Shown here: in pieces, positions 26,996-34,320 of the stretch
Layout: each line of letters starts with the position of its first letter
Numbering within the stretch: position 1 is the stretch's first letter
Origin: a virus
Strand: one strand, 5' to 3'
Virus record (IMG/VR): IMGVR_UViG_3300021513_000012
Span: 1 to 38,891 of that record
DNA length: 38,891 bases
Translations under genes and position numbers: made by a program
Notes under the pieces: model-generated
The model's input: the letters and a program-made list of their open reading frames with translations, nothing else
Database searches by the model: none
What the model was told of the DNA's origin: nothing

Positions 26996-27361
26996 ATGAA
27001 TGAGGAACTGTCTGTTGTATTGGAATGGGTTGTGGCAGCGATTACATCACCAGGGTTAAAAGCGATTGTGGGTGGTGTGCTGCTTGATGCTGTGCTGGGT
27101 GTTTCGCTGGCCCTGAAGCTAGGAGACTTCGACTGGCGTAAGTTGGCACAGTTTTTGAAAACCAACATTGCGCCCTATGCCGTCGCCTACATTGGCCTAT
27201 ACGTGATCATGGCTAGCCTGGGGTTGGCCGAGTCTGACCTGGGCCTGGCCGGTGCGCAGGTATTGTTGAGTGGCCTGATTACCGCGAACCTATTGGGTGA
27301 CATCGCCGACAAAATTAAATGGCTCACCCTCGACGAGGAAGACCGTCTGGCATATCTTTAG
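26996..27361 (+). CDS. Holin
   Basis: 121 residues, AAAGGAGAAAACC before ATG 26996. Three hydrophobic segments are visible: ITSPGLKAIVGGVLLDAVLGVSLALKL, IAPYAVAYIGLYVIMASLGLA and LGLAGAQVLLSGLITANLLGDIA, separated by DFDWRKLAQFLKTN and ended by a charged tail KIKWLTLDEEDRLAYL. This matches small phage holins that form membrane lesions to release an endolysin. It is the last gene of the rightward block, downstream of the endolysin. Confidence 0.7.
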   Translation: MNEELSVVLEWVVAAITSPGLKAIVGGVLLDAVLGVSLALKLGDFDWRKLAQFLKTNIAPYAVAYIGLYVIMASLGLAESDLGLAGAQVLLSGLITANLLGDIADKIKWLTLDEEDRLAYL

Positions 27362-27369
27362 TATAACAA

Positions 27370-27423
27370 GAATCACCAGGGATAAGGAGTTCTGCGGCAG
27401 AAGCCCTCTTTCCCTGGTGATTC
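27370..27423. terminator. Convergent inverted repeat, candidate bidirectional terminator
   Basis: GAATCACCAGGGA (27370-27382) is perfectly complementary to TCCCTGGTGATTC (27411-27423), 13 bp, around a 28-base loop that holds palindrome copy 7. It lies between the converging holin and zinc-ribbon genes. T-rich sequence follows on the + strand (TTCTTTCTC) and TTGTTATAC on the - strand. The large loop is unusual for an intrinsic terminator; the nested palindrome could form an inner stem. Confidence 0.6.
27390..27402. repeat. Dispersed palindrome TTCTGC-S-GCAGAA, copy 7
   Basis: Exact copy, centre G, non-coding, centred in the loop of the convergent inverted repeat. Confidence 0.9.
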
Positions 27424-27433
27424 TTTCTCACTC

Positions 27434-27709
27434 TCACACCACGCGAGACCGGTTACCGTTTCCGATTATGTTGCCGTAGCCCGCGATATTGACCTGCGCA
27501 CCCACTGTCTGCCCGCGCTGATCAAAGGCAGTGGCCACCATGGGTACCATGGACAACTCCTCTCCTACCACATATTCACGACCACAATAGGGACAGTGAA
27601 TAACCTGTCCTCGGCGCACGACAAATGTTTCGCCGTCCCCAATGACTGCCGAGGGCTTGACCTTCAATAAGGCCCCACATCCCGCGCATTGCAAATTTAT
27701 CAGTTTCAT
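27434..27709 (-). CDS. Zinc-ribbon protein
   Basis: 91 residues; GGGAGGGG precedes ATG on the minus strand. LQCAGCGALLKVK and VIHCPYCGREYVVG provide two CxxC knuckles, a zinc ribbon. The tail AGYGNIIGNGNRSRVV is glycine/asparagine-rich. It is the last gene of the leftward operon. Zinc ribbons of this size occur in phage-encoded nucleic-acid-binding or host-takeover proteins; no specific function is claimed. Confidence 0.6.
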   Translation of the reverse strand: MKLINLQCAGCGALLKVKPSAVIGDGETFVVRRGQVIHCPYCGREYVVGEELSMVPMVATAFDQRGQTVGAQVNIAGYGNIIGNGNRSRVV

Positions 27710-27730
27710 GTTTCCCCTCCCTTGGCCAAA

Positions 27731-27946
27731 CTAGGCCGTCTCGGTCTCGGCAGCAGCGCGCTTTCCCAGGTAGTCATTCAGCGCCTGGGCGAACAGCGTC
27801 GTCACCGTCGCTCCAACCGCCATGGTATTGTCGAGCAGGGTGCGCACGGCCTCAGTCTTGCCATAAACAACTACCTCTTGCTTGGTGAAATAGCCGTCCC
27901 CATTGTCAATCTGTACCGTCACCGTCGCCCCCAATTCGTCATTCAT
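27731..27946 (-). CDS. Hypothetical small protein
   Basis: 71 residues, MNDELGATVTVQIDNGDGYF at the N-terminus. The start overlaps the last 8 bases of the upstream gene and AAGGAG lies within that gene's end. The first half is two strands, the second helical (AVRTLLDNTMAVGATVTTLFAQALNDYL). No family recognised. Confidence 0.5.
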   Translation of the reverse strand: MNDELGATVTVQIDNGDGYFTKQEVVVYGKTEAVRTLLDNTMAVGATVTTLFAQALNDYLGKRAAAETETA

Positions 27947-28376
27947 CTTGTGTCTCCTTTGTGTTGTGATTAAGTATTTCTGCTATTGCTACTGCGGTTT
28001 CTCTAAAAGGATAGACATGTACTCTAAACAGTCCACCCTCGTGAGCACCGGCGATGTTCCCTCCTTGGTCAAGCACCACAAAGCACTCACAATCGGCAAC
28101 AAGCAGCATGATTCTACTCCGTCCAAGCACCTGGCCCTTCTCGAATCTTTTTACTGTATAGCGCATGCTTGCCTCCCAAAACGACAAACCATCATCTCGA
28201 ACAACGTTTTTCTCCTCCTGCTCGTGAAATAGGGGCACAAGAGGGGCCGAATCGTACTTGCCTGATCGCCGCGTGCCATACGCGCCGCACTCGGCGCATT
28301 CCCAATCATCGCCCACGGCAACTGGTTCGGGCAGGAGCGCGTCGCAATTGGGGCAGTGTGTCCAAAGTCGAATCAT
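27939..28376 (-). CDS. Zinc-ribbon hypothetical protein
   Basis: 145 residues. The ATG at 28376 is preferred because AAAGGAGGT lies 5 bases upstream; the longer frame to 28430 begins inside a hairpin. IRLWTHCPNCDALL and WECAECGAYG form a CxxC...CxxC zinc ribbon at the N-terminus, followed by a beta-rich C-terminal half (RSRIMLLVADCECFVVLDQGG). Function is unknown. Confidence 0.55.
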   Translation of the reverse strand: MIRLWTHCPNCDALLPEPVAVGDDWECAECGAYGTRRSGKYDSAPLVPLFHEQEEKNVVRDDGLSFWEASMRYTVKRFEKGQVLGRSRIMLLVADCECFVVLDQGGNIAGAHEGGLFRVHVYPFRETAVAIAEILNHNTKETQDE

Positions 28377-28412
28377 TTGTCTACCTCCTTTATCAAAGAC
28401 CCCCCTCCCCAT

Positions 28413-28444
28413 AGCGGGCAGCTGATACACATGAACTGCCCGCT
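28413..28444 (-). other. Intercistronic stem-loop between recA and the next gene
   Basis: AGCGGGCAG (28413-28421) pairs perfectly with CTGCCCGCT (28436-28444), 9 bp, 14-base loop, between recA and the zinc-ribbon gene. There is no T-tract. It could be an RNA processing or stability element or partial terminator. Confidence 0.5.
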
Positions 28445-28460
28445 TAGGAGGAGGTGTGAC

Positions 28461-29459
28461 TTACTTGGTTTGCATTGTTGCTCTAACTGCCCTACTTATC
28501 TCGTCGGCAACTTGGGGGTTCTCTTCCAGCCATGTCTGTGTTGCGACAGTACCGTTTGCTATGCGCTCACCAAGATAATACGACCATGGTCCCTTGGTGG
28601 TGATGACGCCAGTTGCTTTGGCGGCAGACAGAATATCACTGGCGTGATGGATCCCACTGCCGTACACAATGTCAAACTCTGCGGTGCGATATGGGGCCGC
28701 GCAAGAATTCTTTTTCACTATTGTTTTCACTGTTTGCCCGGTGCGCGCTTTCTCTGGACCCAGTAACTTGATCATACTTAGCCTGACTCGCAGCGAGGCA
28801 TAGAACAACAGTGCCTTGCCAGCCGAGGTAACTTCGGGATTGCCCCAACGCTTGCCGATGTCGACCCGTGTTTGATTGAGAAACACAACGCAGGTGTTTT
28901 TCAGGATGCGGTGTATGTGCTTCAGATTCTGGCTCATCAGGCGTGCCTGGATGCCCACGTGTACATCACCAGGATCTGATTCCAGCTCCGCCCTTGTGAT
29001 GAGCGCACTCACGGAATCTACGATCACCAGGTCGATAGCGTCCATTTCTGCGGCAGAAATGATGAGTCTCATCGTGTCTTCTGCGCAGGTGGGTTTTACC
29101 AACAGAAAGTCGTCACTCAGAACATCCACGCCGCAGGCTTGCATATAGCGTGGATCAATCTTGTGCTCCACGTCGATGTACATAGCACGCCTGCCGGCAC
29201 GCAGATTCTCGGCCACGGCGCAACTAGCCAGTGTAGATTTGCCGCCGCCTGGCGGCCCGTATATCTCTACTACCTTTCCCTGGGGAAACCCCCCGATGCC
29301 GGTAGCGACATCGAGGGATAGTGACCCAGAGGGAATTGATGACACCGGGGGCGGCTGTCCATCAAAGATGGTGAAGACGGTCGGCCCCATCGCCTTGATC
29401 ATGGCTTTACGGAAGACCGATAGCTTCTTTTCTGCTGTCTCCTCAGGCGTGGTCGTCAT
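28461..29459 (-). CDS. recA: RecA recombinase
   Basis: 332 residues; ATG overlaps the stop of the Erf-like gene. Walker A is IYGPPGGGKST (about 67-77); cellular RecA has GPESSGKT, so GPPGGGKST is a departure towards the general P-loop. Walker B is LVIVDSVSAL, followed by the L1-L2 core (GIQARLMSQNLKHIHRILKN, VFLNQTRVDIGKRWGNPEVTSAGKALLFYASLRVRL). The C-terminal acidic tail is lost. It is a typical phage RecA, used with the upstream annealing protein in recombination-dependent replication or repair. Confidence 0.9.
   Translation of the reverse strand: MTTTPEETAEKKLSVFRKAMIKAMGPTVFTIFDGQPPPVSSIPSGSLSLDVATGIGGFPQGKVVEIYGPPGGGKSTLASCAVAENLRAGRRAMYIDVEHKIDPRYMQACGVDVLSDDFLLVKPTCAEDTMRLIISAAEMDAIDLVIVDSVSALITRAELESDPGDVHVGIQARLMSQNLKHIHRILKNTCVVFLNQTRVDIGKRWGNPEVTSAGKALLFYASLRVRLSMIKLLGPEKARTGQTVKTIVKKNSCAAPYRTAEFDIVYGSGIHHASDILSAAKATGVITTKGPWSYYLGERIANGTVATQTWLEENPQVADEISRAVRATMQTK
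29046..29058. repeat. Dispersed palindrome TTCTGC-S-GCAGAA, copy 8
   Basis: Exact copy within recA, extending to a 17-bp palindrome (29044-29060); minus strand reads S-A-A-E. Confidence 0.85.
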
Positions 29460-30181
29460 TCAACTTTCTCAAGCGTAACGACGTTCTTGTAGGGATTGCC
29501 ATCCTGGTCAGTCTTGGTGCTTAGCGCGTAGTAAACACGCGCCTTGATAGCATGATCGGTATCCAGGATACCCAGTTTATCCTTGGTAATTCCTTGCTCT
29601 GCTAGCCAGGGAGCGACAGCCAACAAGTTCCCGCGCCCCTTGAACCAGGAGGCTCTCGTGGTATCGTTACCAAAGACTATATACGGCTTGCCCTGCGCGC
29701 TCTTGATGCTGCGCACATACTTGGCAACAAACTGCTGGTCGGATTGGGGAGCAGATTCCGTGGGCGGCTCTTCCTTTGGTGCCCCCGTAAATCCGTCAGT
29801 GTCCTCACCGGTACTAACATTCAAGGCGGCGCACTCGGCATAGCGTTTTGTGTACGAAATAGCTACTCCCCAGGTTTGCGCCTCATTGAGACCCCTTTTC
29901 ACTTCCAGGTTGGGGACCTGCGCGGTTTCGCTAATCCATTGCCCACTCGAATGCATTAACACAGTCTCTACCGTCGAGCCGGTTATATCGCCACCAAGTA
30001 ACTGCATAATTGCCAGCCCATGCTTGCTCAACACCCCTCGATTGGCGTTGATCACCGCGTCAAGTGTAGCATAGTTGTTTTTTAAGAATGGATTCTGGGC
30101 ATCCTTGGGTACTGGCAAAAATTCCCCTTGTGCCTTAGCCAGGGCCGCCGCCAACTCGTTAATCTGGTCACTCTTTTGCAT
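29456..30181 (-). CDS. erf: Erf-family single-strand annealing protein
   Basis: 241 residues. The N-terminus INELAAALAKAQGEFLPVPKDAQNPFLKNNYATLDAVI and the next block GLAIMQLLGG...SGQWISETAQVP...WGVAISYTKRYAECAALNV are classical ERF features (core, then TYARRYAL-like motif). After an acidic linker (EEPPTESAPQSDQQ) the C-terminal domain ends KNVVTLEKVE. Erf proteins bind and anneal single-stranded DNA. Its stop overlaps recA's start, so the two proteins are probably made in balance for recombination. Confidence 0.85.
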   Translation of the reverse strand: MQKSDQINELAAALAKAQGEFLPVPKDAQNPFLKNNYATLDAVINANRGVLSKHGLAIMQLLGGDITGSTVETVLMHSSGQWISETAQVPNLEVKRGLNEAQTWGVAISYTKRYAECAALNVSTGEDTDGFTGAPKEEPPTESAPQSDQQFVAKYVRSIKSAQGKPYIVFGNDTTRASWFKGRGNLLAVAPWLAEQGITKDKLGILDTDHAIKARVYYALSTKTDQDGNPYKNVVTLEKVE

Positions 30182-30192
30182 CGCTATCCTCC

Positions 30193-30495
30193 TTAGACTT
30201 CCAGACTGTGTTCCAGCGCCGCTATCTTATCATTGAGATACCGTGCTCGCGCAATTACTTTGTCGAGATTGTTGATACAAGGACTGTGGGGCTCTGGTTC
30301 CTTGATGGTTCCCATGACTCCTTCAACCAGTGTGTTTTCTGGTGTCCGTAAGTATTTAAGTTTCTTGAACAGAACCTCAATCAGCGATAGCGACTTCTCT
30401 ACCGTCTCCGCGAGCTTCGTTGTGCGGTCTTGTAGACCATGCAACGTCCTTTCTTTGGCATTTACATCTATTGCGTATTCATTCCGTTCCAACAT
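30193..30495 (-). CDS. Hypothetical coiled-coil protein
   Basis: 100 residues, mostly helical: VNAKERTLHGLQDRTTKLAETVEKSLSLIEVLFKKLKYL then a loop (PENTLVEGVMGTIKEPEP) and a final helix (NLDKVIARARYLNDKIAALEHSLEV). AGGGAGAAG precedes ATG 30495, which overlaps the next upstream gene by 17 bases. No known family recognised; position between small genes and the recombination pair. Confidence 0.5.
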   Translation of the reverse strand: MLERNEYAIDVNAKERTLHGLQDRTTKLAETVEKSLSLIEVLFKKLKYLRTPENTLVEGVMGTIKEPEPHSPCINNLDKVIARARYLNDKIAALEHSLEV

Positions 30496-30718
30496 TGTCT
30501 TCTCCCTTGATTGCCGCTTTCACGGCTGCGATTGCTTCTTCCAGTTTTTCCATCCATTTCTCGTGTAGTCCGTCGAGCTCGGCGGGCTGGCCGTTGGTGT
30601 AGGCGTACCAGCTCTCTACGGAGGGGATTTCCCACCAGGCACCAACGGCTCCATCGAGCTTCCACAGTGCCCGGGTTATGGCATCGGGTAGCTTGGATGT
30701 CTTGGCCACTGTCTTCAT
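30479..30718 (-). CDS. Hypothetical small protein
   Basis: 79 residues with strong GGGGAGGTGAC before ATG 30718. Aromatic-rich middle (GAVGAWWEIPSVESWYAYTNG) and a charged C-terminal helix (DGLHEKWMEKLEEAIAAVKAAI). Function is unknown. Confidence 0.55.
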   Translation of the reverse strand: MKTVAKTSKLPDAITRALWKLDGAVGAWWEIPSVESWYAYTNGQPAELDGLHEKWMEKLEEAIAAVKAAIKGEDNVGTE

Positions 30719-30739
30719 GTCACCTCCCCTAGATTTGGA

Positions 30740-30967
30740 CTAAGGACGCGCCGGGCGTACCCAGCACGTCCTCGTTACTGTTTCCACACATGGTGGATCA
30801 GCTATGCCGGTTACGGTCTTCCGGCGTGGCCTCCGCTGATGTGCTGCCACCGCGCCCTGACGTGGGGTACAACTAACGCAGAGCGTCAGAAGATCTCTCT
30901 CCGCACATGGCGGAGGAGTACAATCCAGCTTCGTGGATATTCTTTTGCCAACGGTGTCCGTTACCAC
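30740..30967 (-). CDS. Doubtful Cys-rich open frame
   Basis: 75 codons open from the GTG at 30967, with no ribosome site, largely overlapping the lipopeptide gene in the +1 frame. It contains repeated PPC-x-E...C blocks (TPPPCAERDLLTLC and DPPCVETVTRTC). It could be real only via +1 slippage at the T6 run of the upstream lipopeptide gene. The alternative is that the stretch 30740-30872 is untranslated and holds the two palindromes listed next. Confidence 0.2.
   Translation of the reverse strand: MVTDTVGKRISTKLDCTPPPCAERDLLTLCVSCTPRQGAVAAHQRRPRRKTVTGIADPPCVETVTRTCWVRPARP
30783..30797. repeat. Imperfect palindrome A: TCCAC-ACATG-GTGGA
   Basis: Stem TCCAC/GTGGA, loop ACATG. It matches element B (30899-30915) except for paired, compensatory stem changes and sits about 115 bases from it. 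Confidence 0.5.
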
Positions 30968-31016
30968 AGATAAGCAGAAAAAACAACACCAAGAGAATAA
31001 TGATCTTGCACTTCAT
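30873..31016 (-). CDS. 47-residue lipopeptide-like membrane protein
   Basis: ATG 31016 overlaps the TGA of the preceding gene (ATGA), so the gene is translationally coupled. The N-terminus is a compact signal anchor MKCKIIILLVLFFLLICGNG with a lipobox-like LLIC, followed by a short hydrophilic tail (HRWQKNIHEAGLYSSAMCGE) and TAG at 30873-30875. It could be a small lipoprotein or inner-membrane peptide. Not recognisable by family. The end of the frame contains palindrome B. Confidence 0.5.
   Translation of the reverse strand: MKCKIIILLVLFFLLICGNGHRWQKNIHEAGLYSSAMCGERSSDALR
30899..30915. repeat. Imperfect palindrome B: CTCCGC-ACATG-GCGGAG
   Basis: Stem CTCCGC/GCGGAG, loop ACATG; same loop and stem length as element A with two paired substitutions (A-T to G-C). 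Lies within the lipopeptide gene. Confidence 0.5.
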
Positions 31017-31309
31017 GCGCCCGTCAGCGTGAGAGCAACTGAGTGTGACATCGTAAAGGCGACACCCTCGTCAGGATACCCGCAGTAGTCCAGTGTATCA
31101 GGCTGGTCGTCTTCGTAGGGCGGCTTCAGGTAGTTTCCAACCCTCCAGCCGTCCACAATGCGCAGCGCAGGCAAGTATTTGTTGAGAGGGGCACCAGGAA
31201 TAAGCTTATACAGCCAAGCCCCCTGTCCATCGGGCATGTCTGCATTGATCCCTTCCTGAAACGGAACGCCAGCAGCCACCAACTTTACTTCAGTAATTAC
31301 GGGCTTCAT
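31013..31309 (-). CDS. Hypothetical protein
   Basis: 98 residues, GGAG before ATG 31309. Contains two beta-type segments (VITEVKLVAAGVPFQEG and GVAFTMSHSVALTLTGA) separated by a proline-rich loop with DGWRVGNYLKPPYEDDQPDTLDYCG. No family recognised. It is followed by the lipopeptide gene at an ATGA overlap. Confidence 0.55.
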   Translation of the reverse strand: MKPVITEVKLVAAGVPFQEGINADMPDGQGAWLYKLIPGAPLNKYLPALRIVDGWRVGNYLKPPYEDDQPDTLDYCGYPDEGVAFTMSHSVALTLTGA

Positions 31310-31311
31310 GT

Positions 31312-31761
31312 CTACTCCATATACTTGCTAAGATCGCGCGCGATGGTGGCGCGCCGCTCTTGAGAAATGGTGACAAAGTCTGGCCCCATGATCTTGGCAG
31401 CCCGCTCAAAGACCGTTTTGTTCAATCGCAGAGCTTTGGGTAGGTGTTTGGCAGAGAACGTCAGAGCAGCCTGTGGATCATAGTCAAGTACGGTGTACAT
31501 CTTGATTTTGACTGCTGGGTGAGGTGTTTTCTCTCCCAAGGTGTCATAGATTTTGGTTGCTGTGTCTCGCACCTCTTGCTCGACGGCGCTCGCTGTGGCC
31601 GTGGCGTTTTTCAGATTCTCACGCATTACGGCTAGCTGTTGTCCCAGATCGGAGGCCGCTAGCTCTGCTTCTGCCGCAGATATTTGTTGCTTGATCGTCT
31701 TGATCTGCTGGCGTTGTTTTGCCAAGTTTACCACAGCTTCATTGATAGTGATAGATTTCAC
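31312..31761 (-). CDS. Coiled-coil protein, possibly nuclease-inhibitor or recombination accessory
   Basis: 149 residues; GTG 31761 is 4 bases after the upstream stop, with AAGGAG inside the previous gene's end. The first half is a long coiled coil (NLAKQRQQIKTIKQQISAAEAELAASDLG, LKNATATASAVEQEVRDTATKIYD), the second a small folded domain (KIKMYTVLDYDPQAALTFSAKHLPKALRLNKTVFERAAKIM). A coiled coil followed by such a domain recalls Gam-like host-nuclease inhibitors, but this is a loose resemblance. It belongs to the operon with Ro60, Erf and RecA. Confidence 0.5.
   Translation of the reverse strand: MKSITINEAVVNLAKQRQQIKTIKQQISAAEAELAASDLGQQLAVMRENLKNATATASAVEQEVRDTATKIYDTLGEKTPHPAVKIKMYTVLDYDPQAALTFSAKHLPKALRLNKTVFERAAKIMGPDFVTISQERRATIARDLSKYME
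31669..31681. repeat. Dispersed palindrome TTCTGC-S-GCAGAA, copy 9 (1 mismatch)
   Basis: 12 of 13 bases match (last A is T), centre C on the plus strand; minus strand reads S-A-A-E in the coiled-coil gene. Confidence 0.6.
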
Positions 31762-31764
31762 CGT

Positions 31765-31974
31765 TTACTCCTTATGTTTAATTGTGACCGTGCCCGGATA
31801 CTTAGTCCATGACAGTGCTAGATTGTTGAGAGCGGTACTTACTTGCTCCACGACTGCATCAAGGTTGGCATCACAGTCAATTTCCACCCACGTCTTGTAT
31901 TTGGGTGACCCGACATCGATTTCCTCGTCCCCATATTTATTATCGACACACGTAAACACCACAACCTTACTCAT
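31765..31974 (-). CDS. Hypothetical small protein
   Basis: 69 residues, AAAGGAGGTAAT before ATG 31974. Acidic, with N-terminal strand SKVVVFTCVDNKYGDEEIDVG and helix AVVEQVSTALNNLALSW. Function unknown; coupled to the next gene. Confidence 0.55.
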   Translation of the reverse strand: MSKVVVFTCVDNKYGDEEIDVGSPKYKTWVEIDCDANLDAVVEQVSTALNNLALSWTKYPGTVTIKHKE

Positions 31975-31988
31975 ATTACCTCCTTTGT

Positions 31989-32597
31989 TTAACCGATAAT
32001 ACCTAAAAGAAAGTCCAGATAGCGGCCCTCGTCTATGTAGCCACCCATTTGCTCCAAAGACACACCGTTCATCTTGGTGCGTCTAACCGATTTCGCCTTT
32101 CCTTGGTGAGCCAGCCCTGCCGCCACGCGGAAGTCACCATCTGTCGTTTGCCAGTTGTCGTATTTCGTATCGTTCAGACGCATACCCAGGTCAGCCAAGC
32201 GCACTATCTCTTGGTGTTCTTCTGGATACTGACTGAGCCGACCCCCGGGGAGATAGTGAAGATACTCACTGCGCAACTGCTGGTACCAGGTTGCTATGGT
32301 GCACGCGCCATACAGCGCAGCCATCACAAACAACATCGCCTTAGCCATGGGCTTGGTCTGTCCGTGTGCCTCGTGACATACGGGGTGCAAAGGCACAACG
32401 TTATACTCGTGAAAGATCAAATACTGTTTATCGAGCGGTACAGCATTTCTTTTAACCAGCCATTCGTGGTAATGCGGCTTGCCCCTGATGGGTTGTTTGC
32501 ACCAGGGGCAAATGAGACAGAATGTCTTGGTGGTTTTATTCCACTTGGTGTGCCGGACAGCAACGATCCTGTTGATCGTATTTCTTTGCTCTGTCAT
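31989..32597 (-). CDS. HNH-type nuclease-like protein coupled to Ro60
   Basis: 202 residues; ATG 32597 overlaps the Ro60 stop TGA (ATGA), so translation is coupled. The first half holds a metal-binding HNH-like fold: CLICPWCKQPIRG (CxxC), then PHYHEWLVKR (H-x-H), and FHEYNVVPLHPVCHEAHGQTK (N-V-V-P-L-H-P-V-C-H). The order Cys pair, His, Asn, His matches zinc-finger HNH endonucleases. The C-terminal half (GGRLSQYPEEHQEIVRLADLGMRLN and GYIDEGRYLDFLLGIIG) is helical. HNH proteins may be nicking nucleases or, here, RNA-processing partners of Ro60; the latter is inference. Confidence 0.7.
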   Translation of the reverse strand: MTEQRNTINRIVAVRHTKWNKTTKTFCLICPWCKQPIRGKPHYHEWLVKRNAVPLDKQYLIFHEYNVVPLHPVCHEAHGQTKPMAKAMLFVMAALYGACTIATWYQQLRSEYLHYLPGGRLSQYPEEHQEIVRLADLGMRLNDTKYDNWQTTDGDFRVAAGLAHQGKAKSVRRTKMNGVSLEQMGGYIDEGRYLDFLLGIIG

Positions 32598-34201
32598 TCT
32601 TTGAGAAAAGCCTCGATTACTTTTGGCATACTTGCGCTCATGCCTACTACGTTCAAAGACAAGGCATCTTCGGGATCGGTGATTCGCGTTTCCGTGGAAC
32701 AAATGCCGACTACAATCAGTTTACTCGGCTTGCCGCTGAATTGCCGATACTCCCTGATTGCTTGACACAGATGCTGACTACCCGCCCATGTTTCCTCGTC
32801 CCCGTAAAGCACAAAGGCATCTACGTCCTTGAGATTATTCTTTATAGCATACCGAATTGGCTGAGTGTAATCAGTGCCACCGCTTGCCTTAACCAGGGAC
32901 ATAATATCATCTAATCGTTGGCGTGGGCTAATCGGCAGCTTCCAACACTCTCTGTTGAAGCCCAAGATCAATGATTGTGGATCGGCGCGCACGGTTATCA
33001 TAGCCACGGCTGCTACTGCCTCGAGATTTGACATGCCCTCGATGGGAATTCGGGTTCGCATGTTGTAACCTGCAGCGACACGGGACCAGCTCATCGATCC
33101 CGATTGGTCTAGCCCAACCACGATATTCTTGCCGGTTGGTTGTACATTGCTAAACGACAGGTAAAAGGCGTCATTCAGCGCGTCTACAATCGCAGGTTCT
33201 GGTTTCCATCCCAACGAACCCAGCTGCCCGTGTCCTTGGCGATACACATACAGCGCATTGAGCACCGTCCAAGGGTGAACACGACCACGCTGAAGCAAGT
33301 CTTTATCGGTCAATTTGCCCACCGCTAACTTTGTGTTATCATTCCAGGCGGTGTCAAATATTCCCAACGAGGTCATCTTGCCCAGGTTGCGGATTAGAGC
33401 AGTGATTGGCATTTTCACTAGCAATGCTTCCCACACCCTTCGATCACGCAGAGCTTCTGTCGGCAACATTTCGCGTACTAGATTGTACTTGTTCACCAGG
33501 GCGGGAATGTCCGCGTTTTTCGCCTGCGCGCACAGGTATCCCCGTAATGCTTTCGGCGCGAGGGTTTCCGTCTTCCAATTGCCCTGGGCTATGTAGCCAT
33601 ACAGAGCGTCATGGCCGCGATCTGGTGCAACGGGATGCGCCAAACGCAACATGTCTCGGTGGGTGTACCCATGCCGATTGCGATATTTTACTGCCTGATA
33701 CGCAAGCTTATCCAAGTCGCGCTCATTGTACCAGGCAGCGGTGGCATTGCGCCGCCCACGTCCCCAACCAACGCCCAGCTCATCCAAGTACTTTTGCCAT
33801 TCAAATAAATGTGTTGGAATACGACATACCTTTGGCATGGCCTCAAAAGCAGCCCGGCGGGTCACAACATCACCATACTTCACAGCCATCGCCAGCGCAA
33901 AAATAGCGGGACTATTCTTTACCGCCTCACCACTTACACTAACCTCGGTGGCGATTTGCACTACCCTTGGACCATTCTTCTTGATGCATTTCAATACTAC
34001 TTGTGCATTCTCGACAGTCAGCGGCTTCTCTGCTAGATAGAATGTCCCGCCTTCAGTGCCAATGACGAGGAAGCGGTGCAACCTAGCCCATTTCTTGTCT
34101 TTGAACCCATAGCCGCCCGCCGCATTCTGTTGCATCTCGCGGCCAAAGACTGGCTCGGTTTGTGATGTGTGCTTCTGCGTTACGTGTTTCGCGTAATCCA
34201 T
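32594..34201 (-). CDS. rsr: Ro60 / Rsr (TROVE + vWA) ring protein
   Basis: 535 residues, ATG 34201 behind a strong AGGAGGTCGGA. TROVE hallmarks: DELGVGWGRGRRNATAAWYNE (matches GRG..K....WY of Ro60), HRDMLRLAHP, LLVKMPITALIRNLGKMTSLGIF (matches MP-TALLRNLGKM) and HPWTVLNALYVYRQG. The C-terminal vWA domain has its MIDAS: D365-Q-S-G-S369 in VVGLDQSGSMSW, a conserved Thr in SGGTDYTQP (near 443), and D468 in LYGDEETW. Ro60 is a ring that binds misfolded RNA and Y RNA. The tRNA-like Y RNA described below is encoded 120 bases upstream on the same strand. It heads the operon with HNH, Erf and RecA. Phage Ro60 homologues with nearby Y RNAs are known; a full-length copy is rare. Confidence 0.95.
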   Translation of the reverse strand: MDYAKHVTQKHTSQTEPVFGREMQQNAAGGYGFKDKKWARLHRFLVIGTEGGTFYLAEKPLTVENAQVVLKCIKKNGPRVVQIATEVSVSGEAVKNSPAIFALAMAVKYGDVVTRRAAFEAMPKVCRIPTHLFEWQKYLDELGVGWGRGRRNATAAWYNERDLDKLAYQAVKYRNRHGYTHRDMLRLAHPVAPDRGHDALYGYIAQGNWKTETLAPKALRGYLCAQAKNADIPALVNKYNLVREMLPTEALRDRRVWEALLVKMPITALIRNLGKMTSLGIFDTAWNDNTKLAVGKLTDKDLLQRGRVHPWTVLNALYVYRQGHGQLGSLGWKPEPAIVDALNDAFYLSFSNVQPTGKNIVVGLDQSGSMSWSRVAAGYNMRTRIPIEGMSNLEAVAAVAMITVRADPQSLILGFNRECWKLPISPRQRLDDIMSLVKASGGTDYTQPIRYAIKNNLKDVDAFVLYGDEETWAGSQHLCQAIREYRQFSGKPSKLIVVGICSTETRITDPEDALSLNVVGMSASMPKVIEAFLKE

Positions 34202-34320
34202 TCCGACCTCCTATATGAGATAAATTTGGAAAGCCGAACAAGTTTGTGCGAGTAGAAGATTTGTACTAACCAGACATACTGCCTGACTTTGTGATAATCT
34301 AATCGCAACGGCTCGGCTTG

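Noticed and set aside
30740-30967. A confident Cys-rich protein gene
   Set aside because: No ribosome site, GTG start, and large overlap with a better supported coupled gene; kept only as a doubtful entry.
32049-32765. Plus-strand open frame of 238 codons opposite HNH and Ro60
   Set aside because: It lies opposite strongly supported genes and has no recognisable protein pattern.
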